Below are positions 9,042 through 18,444 of a stretch of 64,000 nt of DNA, piece by piece; position 1 is the first letter of the stretch, and each line of letters begins with the position of its first letter. The position numbers and the translations under genes were made by a program. Under the pieces are notes generated by a model. The model was given only the letters and a program-made list of their open reading frames with translations, had not been told where the DNA came from and did not search any database. Source of the stretch: Agaribacillus aureus (lineage in GTDB: Bacteria; Bacteroidota; Bacteroidia; Cytophagales; Cyclobacteriaceae); assembly GCA_030442055.1 (NCBI GenBank), contig JAUJEB010000001.1, forward strand, positions 3,100,001-3,164,000, read 5' to 3'.

Positions 9042-11492
9042 TTAGTTATCCCTCTTCTCAGTGTCCTGTAGCTGTTTCACGTCTGCATTTCCGTTATTGG
9101 TGCTAACCCGGATTAATGACAGGTCAATTTCCTCATCATCATCTTCCTCATAAAACTTCTCATACTGTTCAATGAGCGGGTGCGTATCTTTTCTACGTTT
9201 TCCGTCATCGAATGTTAGCAACAGTGATGGAAGAACCGTCAGATTAGTAAACATGGCAATAAGCAGCGTGGTCGAAGTCAGGACCCCCAGGGCGATGGTT
9301 CCACCGAAATCTGACCCTGAAAATATGACAAAGCCAGCAAATAAAACAATGGAAGTATAGATCATGCTGGCCCCGGTTTCCCGTATACTTTTGGTAATAG
9401 CAATGGGCACGAAGAAATTGTTGGAAAAAAGTTCTTGCCGGTATTTGGCCAGGAAATGTATGGAATCGTCCACAGATATTCCAAAAGCTATACTGAATAT
9501 CAAAGCAGTACTTGGCTTAAGCGGTATGTCAAAATAGCCCATCAGGCCCCCGGTAATGATCAAAGGAATTACATTGGGGATCAGGGAAATGATAATGATC
9601 CGGAAATCTCTGAACAAAATGCCCATGATGACGGCAATAATCAGAAAGGCCAAAAACAAACTTACCCTCAGGTTTTCAATCAAAAACCGATTCCCTTTAA
9701 TAAACAAAGGTGTGGTACCGGTTACCTTCACTTCCGTTTTCTCTGTTTCAAAAATCTCATCTATTCTCGGCTGGATAACCAGATCAACCAATGAGTCCAT
9801 TTTTTGAGAGCCAATATCCGCTACTTTCAGGGAAACGCGCATTCGTTGTCCGGTAGAATCTACAAAAGATTTCAACAGACCGGAATTATCGGTTTCATCA
9901 CTTAAATAGGAAAAAATAAAGCTCCGCTCCTGGTTATTGGGTAATTGGTAAAACTTGGGGTTATTATTGTAGAAAGCCTGTTTAGCTGCCTTAACAAAAC
10001 TAACAATGGAAACCGGATAGGAAATATCTTCCAGGCTGCCCAGAAATTCCTCCAGCTCAGCTACCTTTCTCAGGTTGTTTAATCGCATTACCCCTTTTTT
10101 CTTGCCGGTATCCACTATCACTTCCATCGGCATAATGCCACTAAAATTATCTTCAAAAAAGATCAGGTCTTTTTTAATTTTACTTTCTTCGGGAATGTCA
10201 TCTACTAAATAAGATACTGAGTCCAGCTTGTAAAGGCCATATAACGACAAGCTCACAATCACCGCGGTAACGGTATAGACAAGGGACCGGTAATTATGGA
10301 CGAGCCAATCCAACAAACTAAGGATCGAATCGAGCGGCTTAAAGCCCAGATGTTTTAGCTGACGTTTGCTGGGGGGCGGCAAATAAGAAAAAACCGCTGG
10401 TATCAGGATAATGCTTACAAAAAAGGTGGCAAAAATATTTATCCCCGCCACGATGCCAAATTCCCGTAATATTTTAATATCGGTGAATCCCAGGACAATA
10501 AAGCCGATGGCGGTGGTAAAATTGGTGATAAGCGTAACCAATCCTATTTTTCTCACCACCCGGTTTAGCGCCTTCATTTTATTGCCATGGACACTGTATT
10601 CCTGATGGTATTTGTTCAATAAATATATACTATTCGGGATTCCGATAACCACAATGATGGGAGGAATCAGCCCGGTCAGTAAAGTGATTTTAAAGCCAAA
10701 CAGAGCAATGGTTCCCATGGAGCAGATCACGATTACACCGATAATGATCAGTGGAAAAACCACGGCATCCCAAGACCTGAAAAACAGCAGCATGATGCAG
10801 CCAGTTACGACAACCGACAGGATCAAAAACATGTTTAATTCCTGCCGCACCTTTCCGGCCACCGTCGACCTCACGAAAGGCAACCCGGCATAATGCAACT
10901 CAATGCCCGTAATCTCCGTGAAGGCATCGCCAAGATCGATAACATCCTCGATCAACACCTGTCGCTTCTCAGAGTTAAGTATCTCGCGATTGATGGAGAC
11001 CAGTATGATCGTTGCACCATTATTCTGGTTAATGATCTGGCCGCTGTAATATTTTAAATCATTGGCTTTATTTAAGAGGCTATCCAATGTTGACTGATCT
11101 TCAGGAAACGGGTTGAAGAATAATTGCATATCGAATTTCTTCTCCGCCTTGTTCCTGACCAGGTATTGTATTCCCGGCAATGACAGGACATCATTGACTC
11201 CTGGTAATGTAGCCAGTTCATCGCTCAGGTATTTAAATCTTTGAAAGTTTTGTAGCTGGTAAATGGCGCTATCCAGGATTCCGATAGCAAAAATATTTCC
11301 ATCCTCCCCAAAGGTCTCTTTGAATTGCTCAAAATAAACCATGTCGGGATCGTGCTCAGGAACGGTTTTGGCAAAATCAAATGACCACTCAATTTCACGT
11401 GACTTATGAGCCATAAAAGCTGTAACCAAAGCCAATAGGATAAGGAGGTACAGCCTGTATTTAATGATAATATGCGCGATCTGGGTCCACAT
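9042..11492 (-). CDS. RND/MMPL-family transporter
   Basis: A large inner-membrane exporter of the MMPL/patched-like branch of the RND superfamily, presumably driven by the proton gradient. It is about 816 aa with two symmetrical halves: a first membrane helix near the N-terminus, a periplasmic loop, then five helices (about 225-375); a seventh helix near 400, a second loop, and a final block (about 620-775). The conserved GISVDDSIHFLAKYRQE segment in the second half is the family's charged helix 4 region. I prefer ATG 11492 over the TTG six codons upstream. No periplasmic adaptor or outer-membrane partner is adjacent; lipid or hopanoid-like cargo is possible but unproven. Confidence 0.88.
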   Translation of the reverse strand: MWTQIAHIIIKYRLYLLILLALVTAFMAHKSREIEWSFDFAKTVPEHDPDMVYFEQFKETFGEDGNIFAIGILDSAIYQLQNFQRFKYLSDELATLPGVNDVLSLPGIQYLVRNKAEKKFDMQLFFNPFPEDQSTLDSLLNKANDLKYYSGQIINQNNGATIILVSINREILNSEKRQVLIEDVIDLGDAFTEITGIELHYAGLPFVRSTVAGKVRQELNMFLILSVVVTGCIMLLFFRSWDAVVFPLIIIGVIVICSMGTIALFGFKITLLTGLIPPIIVVIGIPNSIYLLNKYHQEYSVHGNKMKALNRVVRKIGLVTLITNFTTAIGFIVLGFTDIKILREFGIVAGINIFATFFVSIILIPAVFSYLPPPSKRQLKHLGFKPLDSILSLLDWLVHNYRSLVYTVTAVIVSLSLYGLYKLDSVSYLVDDIPEESKIKKDLIFFEDNFSGIMPMEVIVDTGKKKGVMRLNNLRKVAELEEFLGSLEDISYPVSIVSFVKAAKQAFYNNNPKFYQLPNNQERSFIFSYLSDETDNSGLLKSFVDSTGQRMRVSLKVADIGSQKMDSLVDLVIQPRIDEIFETEKTEVKVTGTTPLFIKGNRFLIENLRVSLFLAFLIIAVIMGILFRDFRIIIISLIPNVIPLIITGGLMGYFDIPLKPSTALIFSIAFGISVDDSIHFLAKYRQELFSNNFFVPIAITKSIRETGASMIYTSIVLFAGFVIFSGSDFGGTIALGVLTSTTLLIAMFTNLTVLPSLLLTFDDGKRRKDTHPLIEQYEKFYEEDDDEEIDLSLIRVSTNNGNADVKQLQDTEKRDN

Positions 11493-11507
11493 TCTCAAAC
11501 GAAGGCA

Positions 11508-11515
11508 CAAATGTA
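11508..11515 (-). promoter_or_regulatory. Putative -7 element of the MMPL transporter gene
   Basis: Reads TACATTTG on the minus strand, matching TAnnTTTG, 15 bases before the preferred ATG at 11492. It implies a very short leader and supports ATG 11492 over the TTG at 11510, which would lie inside the promoter. Confidence 0.4.
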
Positions 11516-11692
11516 ATCATTTTTCATCTTTATAAGAGGGCTATTCTTATTAATTAATGTAGGGTTAATACGTATGAAAGGAATCAACAATAATTTTGCC
11601 AAGAATCGATAAAGCCATAACCGGAAAGGTTCAACGAATGCTATTCCCATAGAATTAAAGATAGTAAATACCCGCAAATTATTTATTACTTA

Positions 11693-13069
11693 TTAGAAAT
11701 TAGTTGGAAAACCCGACGGCAAGGTAATTCCCTTTATTTTTCGGTATAAACTTATGGCAAAGGAATCGGTCATTCCCGATATGAAATCAATGATATTCAT
11801 AATTAAAGCATATTCCCGGTCAGCCTGTGCTTCCGGTAATGAAAAAACTTCTCCGGGTAACAATCTTGCAATACTTTTATCACGCCTTGTGCAACTTTCT
11901 TTTTCGAATTGAACGCTGAAAGCGGCCGGAAGAAAACTTTCCAGCAGGCCGTTGATTACTTCGAACCCGGCAGCTTCTGTTTCCAGCACAATCCTCGCCC
12001 GGTAAATGCGTTCCAAAGACAGATCCGAAATTTCTTTTAACACATTTTTTGCAGGAATAAGATCTGTCAACGCCTGATCAAAACTCCCGGTAAGCATCGC
12101 AGACTCATTTGCTTCAAAGACTTCTACACACTGATCAATTAAAACACCGATGGCGATCGCTCTCAATAAACTGATCCTTTCGTTGATGTTATCAATTCGA
12201 TTGAGCTTGGTCTCATCGAATTTTGATCCCAAAATTGCGGCTAACAGGTTTTTGGTTTGATTATAATCAACCAGCCCCAGGCGGCAACCATCTTCAAGGT
12301 CGATAATACTATAACAAATATCATCCGCTGCCTCTACCAAAAATGCCAACGGATGTCGTGACCAGCTCAAATCCCCGCCAGGTCCGACCTGGATAAGCCC
12401 CACCTCTTCTGCCAGCTGCTGAAACAATAGTTTCTCGCTTTGAAAGAATCCATATTTCCGCTGGCTTTTACGGTTTTCATCCCGTTGCTGAATCAAAGAC
12501 TCCCGAGGATATTTTGTAAAAGTAGCCAGGGTAGCCATTGTCAGGCTTAGGCCTTGATAGGATCCTTTATTTAAAATTCTGAAGCCTTGAGCATTTCCTT
12601 CAAAATTGCAGAGGTCTGCCCATTCCTTACTATTAACACGATCCTTAAACTTTATCCCGGAGGGATTGTACCTGAAAAAGTCACTAATGGCATCTTCTCC
12701 CGAGTGTCCAAACGGAGGATTACCCAAATCATGGGCCAATGAGGCGGCTGAGGCAATCGCACCAAAGTCAAATTGACTCAGGTTTTGCCTGACCAGCTCG
12801 GGGTGTCTCTGTAAGATAATCTCTCCTGCCTTTCGTCCCAGGCTTTTGCCGACACTGGAAACCTCCAGGCTGTGTGTAAGACGGGTATGTACAAAATCGT
12901 GCTCCGGCAACGGAAAAACCTGCGTCTTGTCCTGTAACCTTCTGAAAGGGTGGGAAAATATCACCCTGTCAAAATCTTGTTCAAAAGCACTCCTTAACTC
13001 ATTCCCTTTGCCCTCCACCGGCTTTTTCTGACCAAACCGGTTGGGCGAAAGTAACTTTAACCAATCCAT
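11693..13069 (-). CDS. dgt: Deoxyguanosinetriphosphate triphosphohydrolase (dGTPase)
   Basis: An HD-domain enzyme that hydrolyses dGTP or other dNTPs to the nucleoside and triphosphate, limiting dNTP pools. Residues 40-70 hold FRRLQDKTQVFP and HTRLTHS with metal ligand His66; H113-D114 lie in LAHDLGNPPFGHSGE, and a further Asp sits in EAADDICYSIIDLEDG. The length of 458 aa matches the family. The start is ATG 13069, one codon after a TTG. The C-terminal helical part is intact. The gene stands alone; the upstream 300 bases are simple AT-rich repeats rather than a clear promoter. Confidence 0.95.
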   Translation of the reverse strand: MDWLKLLSPNRFGQKKPVEGKGNELRSAFEQDFDRVIFSHPFRRLQDKTQVFPLPEHDFVHTRLTHSLEVSSVGKSLGRKAGEIILQRHPELVRQNLSQFDFGAIASAASLAHDLGNPPFGHSGEDAISDFFRYNPSGIKFKDRVNSKEWADLCNFEGNAQGFRILNKGSYQGLSLTMATLATFTKYPRESLIQQRDENRKSQRKYGFFQSEKLLFQQLAEEVGLIQVGPGGDLSWSRHPLAFLVEAADDICYSIIDLEDGCRLGLVDYNQTKNLLAAILGSKFDETKLNRIDNINERISLLRAIAIGVLIDQCVEVFEANESAMLTGSFDQALTDLIPAKNVLKEISDLSLERIYRARIVLETEAAGFEVINGLLESFLPAAFSVQFEKESCTRRDKSIARLLPGEVFSLPEAQADREYALIMNIIDFISGMTDSFAISLYRKIKGITLPSGFPTNF

Positions 13070-13084
13070 CAAATCATCTAGGAT

Positions 13085-13320
13085 AAAAATGAAAGTATTA
13101 AGAAAATTAAAATATCAATGAAAATGAAAATCAAAATATAATTGAAAATTAAAATTAAGGGGAATTGGGATAAAATTACCTGTATTTTGATTTTATTTTA
13201 TCGGTGAATGAGGGCAGGGTTTTGAAGAGAGGATTAATTGTGGATGAAGTTGGAGGGGAGGGGGATGAAAATTAAAATGGAAATTAAAATGAAAATATCA
13301 ATGAAAATTGATAAAGGGGG
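13085..13320. repeat. AT-rich GAAAAT/AAAATT hexamer repeat tract
   Basis: Two blocks (about 13085-13165 and 13260-13315) consist of degenerate hexamers such as GAAAAT, TAAAAT and CAAAAT on the plus strand, with a purine-rich, G-rich stretch between (13225-13265). Both blocks contain AAATATCAATGAAAAT. The same unit recurs inverted at 13828-13847. No gene is visible here. This low-complexity sequence lies immediately beside the broken four-helix-bundle gene. Confidence 0.7.
13292..13311. repeat. Left arm of a 20-bp inverted repeat
   Basis: This 20-mer (starts AAAATATCAATG) is the exact reverse complement of 13828-13847. Both arms continue outward-to-inward into a G/C homopolymer (GGGGGG at 13316-13321 and CCCCCC at 13819-13824), so the similarity extends beyond 20 bases. 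The pair brackets the frameshifted four-helix-bundle gene. Confidence 0.75.
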
Positions 13321-13415
13321 GTTGTGGTTTTATTCTTGCTGGCTTTTTTGATCCTCGCTGGAAAATTATTGTGCTGAGATTAAACGACAAGGCCTCTTTT
13401 GACATAATTGTCAGG

Positions 13416-13780
13416 TTACTTACGAGGTGTATTTGATTGTCTTTTTTTATTGAGTATCATTTTTGCGCTTATCGCTGATAGTTCATCACTTTCTGCCAAT
13501 AAATCATTTCTGTGCTGACTATCTCCGTAGTTTACGTATTCAAGTATCTTAAGAGAAACTCTTGTTTCCTTGAGTTCTTTGAGCACAATTGTCATTTTAT
13601 GAATAAAATCTCTGGTTGTGGTTGTTCCCAGCGCCTCCCCAAAATTGAGGGCTGCGCCGCTTGATGAGCGTAATATCTGGTCTGAAAAGTGCTATCATCT
13701 GACAACCTTTGACAAAATATAATTGACTCACCCGCAAAATGCACCAACCGATCTTCGAAATCGTAAATCTTATCTTTCAT
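13416..13780 (-). pseudogene. Four-helix-bundle (S23/IVP-like) gene broken by a frameshift
   Basis: Read from ATG 13780, the first 33 or so codons give the N-terminal helix of the 23S-rRNA-intervening-sequence/four-helix-bundle family (MKDKIYDFEDRL, then GESIIFCQRL). After a TTTT run near 13685 the matching sequence moves to another frame, continuing SDQILRSSSGAALNFGEALG, then RDFIHKMTIVLKELKETRVS, and closing with a typical hydrophilic tail at TAA 13416-13418. One extra T would restore a complete protein of about 121 aa. The break is either a real mutation or a homopolymer sequencing error. The family is found as ribosomal-intervening or repeat-associated ORFs; its role is unclear, and Avd of diversity-generating retroelements has the same fold. 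Confidence 0.75.
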
Positions 13781-13827
13781 TCCACCGCTTAAAGAAAAAA
13801 TCAAAGTAAAATCACTATCCCCCCATT

Positions 13828-13847
13828 TCAATTTTCATTGATATTTT
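13828..13847. repeat. Right arm of a 20-bp inverted repeat
   Basis: Exact reverse complement of 13292-13311, ending about 48 bases upstream of the four-helix-bundle start codon. The arm is followed by more ATTTTTATTGAAAT-type hexamers, mirroring the left side. Confidence 0.75.
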
Positions 13848-13907
13848 TATTGAAATCTTCATTCCCACCCATCTCATCGCCAACACGGTATTCCCGAAAA
13901 AATTGAA

Positions 13908-14690
13908 TTACGCGGCAACGCTCATGTACACTTCCAAAGGATCTTGCTGCAGCAGGCCTGCCATGATGTGGTATAGTTTGGGGTGATTGGCCAGAAATTC
14001 CTCTGGTTTTTCAAAAAAGGTTTCCACCGAAACCGCAAAAAATTCTTCCTCATTCTGTCCGGCATACTTGCGGAAAAAGTTATCCTCATCATTTCTGATT
14101 TTTTCGATGGTTTTGGTCGACAGCTCTTTATAGGCATCCAGCAATTTTTCGTTCAAAAAACTGCGGCTTCTGTTAACGATTTTATCCTCCAGGTGCAAGG
14201 CATGGGCCATTTCGTGAAGACCCAGGTTGATGGCGCTTGTCGGATGTTCAAAACCTTCCAAAAAATCTTTCCATGACAAAGCAATAGTACCCCATCGTGG
14301 ATTAACCTCTCCTTTATGATATCGGCGATTCACCGTAGAGTAGTAAGAATTTGGATAAATTAAAATCCGGTCGAAGTGTGTCAGGTAGATTTCGTTGAGA
14401 CCAAAGGTGAGTTGTACGGCTGATGCGGACACCAGTACCTTCATCTCATCAGATATTTTTTCCAGATTTCTGGGAATAAAATGTTTCAAACGTATAAAGC
14501 GATTGACCCGTCTTTCAAAATCCAGCTTTTTTTCAGGGCTCAGCCGTTGATAGTAAAGAAAGTAATTTTCTAAAATTTTCCGGTACTCGCACGGTAAGGG
14601 ACGGAGGAAATAAAATATATCTTTGGCAATGCTTAGGGAAAGCACTAAAAGGATAAAAATTGGGGCGATTACGGATATATATGTTAACAA
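13908..14690 (-). CDS. MtfA/DgsA-like zinc metallopeptidase (M90), 260 aa
   Basis: A zinc-dependent peptidase of the MtfA family; in enterobacteria MtfA also titrates the glucose regulator Mlc. A single membrane segment (about residues 5-23) precedes a soluble domain. The HExxH zinc site HEMAH is at 159-163 in GLHEMAHALHLED, and the third-ligand region lies in EEFFAVSVETFFEKPEEF near 215-232. The membrane anchor is an addition relative to E. coli MtfA and is common in Bacteroidota. The start is TTG; no in-frame ATG lies upstream before a stop. No mlc or pts genes are nearby, so the Mlc role should not be assumed. Confidence 0.88.
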   Translation of the reverse strand: MLTYISVIAPIFILLVLSLSIAKDIFYFLRPLPCEYRKILENYFLYYQRLSPEKKLDFERRVNRFIRLKHFIPRNLEKISDEMKVLVSASAVQLTFGLNEIYLTHFDRILIYPNSYYSTVNRRYHKGEVNPRWGTIALSWKDFLEGFEHPTSAINLGLHEMAHALHLEDKIVNRSRSFLNEKLLDAYKELSTKTIEKIRNDEDNFFRKYAGQNEEEFFAVSVETFFEKPEEFLANHPKLYHIMAGLLQQDPLEVYMSVAA

Positions 14691-14816
14691 GACTTAATTG
14701 GGTATAGTAAACCTAGTAATATATATACTTTTCAAAGCCAAAAGATAACCTCCGGATTCGATTTTTTTTTCAGAAATGTATTATTATAGGAGAGATTATA
14801 CCATAAATAAGGCAAA

Positions 14817-16370
14817 TCAGGCCGGTAATTGCCTGAATATCCTGCTGAAAGCCACCAGCTCGTTAATTCTGTCATTAAGCGCGCCAATTGCCACTCTTTC
14901 CTGTTCCATGGAGTCGCGATGGCGCAAAGTGACCGTATCATCCACCAGGGTTTGGGCATCTACGGTAACACAAAGCGGGGTGCCAATAGCATCCTGCCGG
15001 CGATATCTTCTGCCAATAGCATCTTTGAAATCGTACTGGCAGTTATAATCATATTTTAAAAGATCAAGAATTTCCCTCGATTTTTCGGGCAGGCCGTCTT
15101 TGTTCACCAGTGGCAAAATCGCTACCTTAACAGGTGCCAGGATTGGAGGAAGCTTCAATACTGTTCGTTCACTGCCGTCAGCCAGGGTTTCTTCTGTGTA
15201 AGCCGAAGACAGCACGGCTAAAAACATCCGATCCAGACCGATAGAGGTTTCGATGACATAGGGAACATAACTTTGATTTTCCTGCGGATCAAAAAATTGT
15301 AATTTTTTACCCGAATATTCTTCGTGGGCTTTAAGGTCAAAATCGGTTCTGGAATGAATCCCTTCCAATTCCTTGAAGCCCATGGGAAAATTAAACTCTA
15401 TATCACAGGCGGCATTGGCATAATGGGCAAGGTTAAGGTGGTCATGGAACCGGTAATTTGATTCATCAAAGCCCAGGGCCTTATGCCACTCCAGTCTTTT
15501 TTTCTTCCAGGATTCATACCACTGTAATTCTTCACCGGGTTTGACAAAAAATTGCATTTCCATTTGCTCAAATTCCCTCATCCTGAAAATGAACTGACGG
15601 GCTATTATCTCATTTCTGAATGCTTTACCGATTTGGGCAATACCAAACGGGATTTTCATTCGGCCCGTCTTTTGCACGTTTAAAAAATTGACAAATATTC
15701 CCTGCGCTGTCTCCGGACGGAGGTAAATTTTATTTGCCCCTTCCGCCAGGGAGCCCAGTTCGGTGGAAAACATCAGATTGAACTGGCGCACATCGGTCCA
15801 GTTTTTGGATCCTGAAACCGGATCGGCAATTTCCAGCTCTTCGATCAATGCTTTCAGGTCGCCAAAATCTTCATTTTCAATACTGGCCTTAAATCTTTGA
15901 TTAATCGTATCGATCTTTTCCTGATTTTGTAGTACGCGTGGATTGGTACTTCTGAATTGCGCTTCGTCAAAATCATCGCCAAAGCGTTTGGCAGCCTTGG
16001 TTACTTCCTTTTTGATTTTATTTTCGATCTTGGCAATATGGTCTTCTATCAGGACATCGGCCCGATATCTTTTTTTGGAATCTTTATTGTCAATCAGCGG
16101 ATCGTTAAATGCATCTACGTGACCGGATGCTTTCCAGGTAGTCGGGTGCATAAATATAGCGGCGTCTATACCGACAATATTTTCATGCAACTGTACCATG
16201 GATTTCCACCAATACGCTTTAATGTTGTTTTTTAACCCCACACCATTCTGCCCGTAGTCATAAACCGCGCTTAAGCCATCATAGATTTCACTGGAGGGAA
16301 ATACAAAACCATACTCCTTAGCATGGGAGATGATTTTCTTCAATAAGTTTTCTTTGCCATCATTTGCCAT
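14817..16370 (-). CDS. glyQS: Glycine--tRNA ligase (alpha2 type)
   Basis: Class II aminoacyl-tRNA synthetase charging tRNA-Gly, in the single-chain homodimeric form, about 517 aa. The N-terminal class II core includes GFVFPSSEIYDGLSAVYDYG (from about residue 20) and the motif 2 region FRNEIIARQFIFRMREFEQ. The motif 3 region is VIETSIGLDRMFLAVL, and the anticodon-binding domain (ILPLVNKDGL to the end) includes RYRRQDAIGTPLC. ATG 16370 is preferred over TTG 16388 because the family starts close to this point and a -7 element overlaps the longer start. Confidence 0.97.
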   Translation of the reverse strand: MANDGKENLLKKIISHAKEYGFVFPSSEIYDGLSAVYDYGQNGVGLKNNIKAYWWKSMVQLHENIVGIDAAIFMHPTTWKASGHVDAFNDPLIDNKDSKKRYRADVLIEDHIAKIENKIKKEVTKAAKRFGDDFDEAQFRSTNPRVLQNQEKIDTINQRFKASIENEDFGDLKALIEELEIADPVSGSKNWTDVRQFNLMFSTELGSLAEGANKIYLRPETAQGIFVNFLNVQKTGRMKIPFGIAQIGKAFRNEIIARQFIFRMREFEQMEMQFFVKPGEELQWYESWKKKRLEWHKALGFDESNYRFHDHLNLAHYANAACDIEFNFPMGFKELEGIHSRTDFDLKAHEEYSGKKLQFFDPQENQSYVPYVIETSIGLDRMFLAVLSSAYTEETLADGSERTVLKLPPILAPVKVAILPLVNKDGLPEKSREILDLLKYDYNCQYDFKDAIGRRYRRQDAIGTPLCVTVDAQTLVDDTVTLRHRDSMEQERVAIGALNDRINELVAFSRIFRQLPA

Positions 16371-16375
16371 AGCCG

Positions 16376-16383
16376 CAAATATA
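16376..16383 (-). promoter_or_regulatory. Putative -7 element of glyQS
   Basis: TATATTTG on the minus strand matches the TAnnTTTG consensus and ends only 5 bases before the preferred ATG 16370. Transcription would then start at or next to the ATG, suggesting a leaderless mRNA. No good -33 TTG is visible at the expected spacing. Confidence 0.4.
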
Positions 16384-16384
16384 A

Positions 16385-16413
16385 CCAAAAAGCCGTTCAG
16401 AAAAATAAACGGA
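16385..16413 (-). terminator. Terminator after the antiporter gene, upstream of glyQS
   Basis: On the minus strand, CCGTT (complement of 16408-16412) pairs with AACGG (complement of 16393-16397) around a 10-base loop; the right arm is followed by C and a TTTTT run. It lies about 40 bases past the antiporter stop at 16452 and just before the glyQS promoter, as expected for an intrinsic terminator separating the two genes. Confidence 0.5.
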
Positions 16414-16451
16414 CGGCATTAAATGCAGACAGAAAATTTGAAAACAGCAGT

Positions 16452-18380
16452 TTACTTATCAAACCTGACCGTCACATTTTCCAGGCTTTCGTTCGAACCC
16501 ACCATAGAAACAATATCTCCCAATCTCAACCTGGTGTATCCATGCGAAATAATCATCTGGCCGGCGCGGGTAACAGAAAGGATAATAATATCTGCCGGCA
16601 GGCGCAGGTCCCGAAGTGCGGTGCCATGAAGGCTTGGGTCCAGGACTTCCAGGTCTATGGTACCCTGATCTTTTTCCATTCCCAGCAACAGTGACGTAGC
16701 TTGCGGAGATCTGACAAAGTCGAATAAAAGGTTGACAATAGCCGTCGACGGATCAACCACCTTGGCACCCAGCTCATGAAAGCGGTCAAAATTACGGCGA
16801 TCATTTAAGCGTACCACTACATCCCTGGTTCCGATTTTTTCATATACCAATTCGCAAATCTGGTAATTCTCTTCATCTGTTAACAATAACACGATAGCTT
16901 CCGATAACTTGGCATCTAATTCTTCCAAAGTGTTAACATCCACCTTTTGAGGGATATAGTGAATATCCAGGTCCGGGGCATTCAATTCATTAAGGTCTTT
17001 TTTCTTGGTGGCAATTTTTACCTCCCAACCGTGCTTTTTTAACTGCCTGGCCAGTGTAATGGATTTATTTTCCAACCCGAAGATGATCGCATCCCTAATG
17101 CCATCAAACTCCTGATTGCCGGCCCGCTGGTGCCCTTCACCTATTTTATTTATTGACCACTTAAACAGGGGCGGGCCAACAATCTGATTAAGTACTATCA
17201 CGGCAATCATCACCGCCGCAAATTCGTTCCCCCATTCCGGGTATTTCGCTGCTATAATGGTAGCAAGGCCCAGACTTACTCCGGCCTGGGTTACGTAGGG
17301 CATCCAGCCAATACTGTTAAATCTAAAGGGGTCTCCTCCCAGGCTTCCTCCAATTAAAGAACCTATTACCATAGCAATTATGCGGATAGTAAAGAGGGCC
17401 AGTGCAATCTCCCAGACGTCTGCTAATATGTTAATCGACAGCGACGCTCCAGCGAGGATGAAGAAGGCGGCATATACAAGGTGGCTTATCCTGTTAAGAA
17501 TCTTGGAAAACTCTAACCGGTAAGTGGTGAAGTTCGTAACCACAAAACTGCCGATGATACAGATTACCAATGGTTCAAGGTAGATCTCAAATGACAAATA
17601 TTCGAGACTTAAATCCTTGATGCCTCTCACCATCAGATAAACACCATATCCAGTTAGCATGATCAGGGCCGTCTTGACGTAGGCCTCTGTTTTTAAGGAC
17701 AAAATAGTTGCCAGCAGCTTGCCGACCAGAAAGCCAATTCCAAAAGAAAATGCCAGTTCGGCCAGCAGCAAAAAGATAAAGCCAAGTTTTAATTCCTCCC
17801 CGGTAATTAAGGCATCGCCAAAGGCAAAACAAATGGCAAACAACACAATCACCAAAACATCCTTTAACACCGTAACCCCCAGCGCGGTCTGGGTAAAAGG
17901 GCCCTTTGCCCTCATTTCATTAATCACAGCAATGGCTGAGGAAGGTGAACGCGCCACAAATATAGTAGCTGCCAGAAGTGCCACGGCTATCTGGCTCTGC
18001 ATAGTCATATCCTGCATAAACGGGATGTATTCCGCCAAAAGATAAATGGCCACACTTCCCATGGCAAAGGTGATAACCAATTGCCCAAAAGTAATCCAGA
18101 CAATGCTTTTAAACCGGTGTTTTAATTCTTTCAGATACAATTCAGAGCCGGCTGCAAAGGCGATGTAAGCCAATGAAAAGTCATTGATGAATCCCAGGTT
18201 TTTGACCGACTCGGCAGGAATTAGGTTGATGAAAAATGGACCGGAAACAATGCCCATAAAAAGCAATCCGGTAATTAATGGTAGCTTAAATTTTAAAAAA
18301 ATCCGGGATATCCTTAAAGAAGCTATGGTAACTATAAAAAATCCTCCCCCAAAAATTAAAAGTTGCCAGTATTTCTCCAT
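16452..18380 (-). CDS. CPA2-type cation:proton antiporter with TrkA-N and TrkA-C domains, 642 aa
   Basis: A monovalent cation/proton antiporter or K+ efflux-type protein in the inner membrane. The first 400 or so residues form about 12-13 membrane helices with the Na_H_Exchanger fold, including ATIFVARSPSSAIAVINEM in the antiporter core. A cytosolic TrkA-N/RCK Rossmann domain follows (about 425-545, IIFGLENKSITLARQLKKHG), then a TrkA-C domain (about 560-642), the usual nucleotide- or ligand-controlled gate. This resembles KefB/KefC and related architectures; no KefF/KefG partner is adjacent. It is transcribed alone and closed by a hairpin. Confidence 0.9.
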   Translation of the reverse strand: MEKYWQLLIFGGGFFIVTIASLRISRIFLKFKLPLITGLLFMGIVSGPFFINLIPAESVKNLGFINDFSLAYIAFAAGSELYLKELKHRFKSIVWITFGQLVITFAMGSVAIYLLAEYIPFMQDMTMQSQIAVALLAATIFVARSPSSAIAVINEMRAKGPFTQTALGVTVLKDVLVIVLFAICFAFGDALITGEELKLGFIFLLLAELAFSFGIGFLVGKLLATILSLKTEAYVKTALIMLTGYGVYLMVRGIKDLSLEYLSFEIYLEPLVICIIGSFVVTNFTTYRLEFSKILNRISHLVYAAFFILAGASLSINILADVWEIALALFTIRIIAMVIGSLIGGSLGGDPFRFNSIGWMPYVTQAGVSLGLATIIAAKYPEWGNEFAAVMIAVIVLNQIVGPPLFKWSINKIGEGHQRAGNQEFDGIRDAIIFGLENKSITLARQLKKHGWEVKIATKKKDLNELNAPDLDIHYIPQKVDVNTLEELDAKLSEAIVLLLTDEENYQICELVYEKIGTRDVVVRLNDRRNFDRFHELGAKVVDPSTAIVNLLFDFVRSPQATSLLLGMEKDQGTIDLEVLDPSLHGTALRDLRLPADIIILSVTRAGQMIISHGYTRLRLGDIVSMVGSNESLENVTVRFDK

Positions 18381-18444
18381 ATATATTGTTCGGTGCTAAG
18401 ATAATTGTTAGATGTTAAAATAATTAAGTCAAAAAGCCGGTAAT

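Noticed and set aside
13085-13330. Possible CRISPR or tandem-repeat array
   Set aside because: The units are degenerate AT hexamers without unique spacers of constant length; no cas genes are present.
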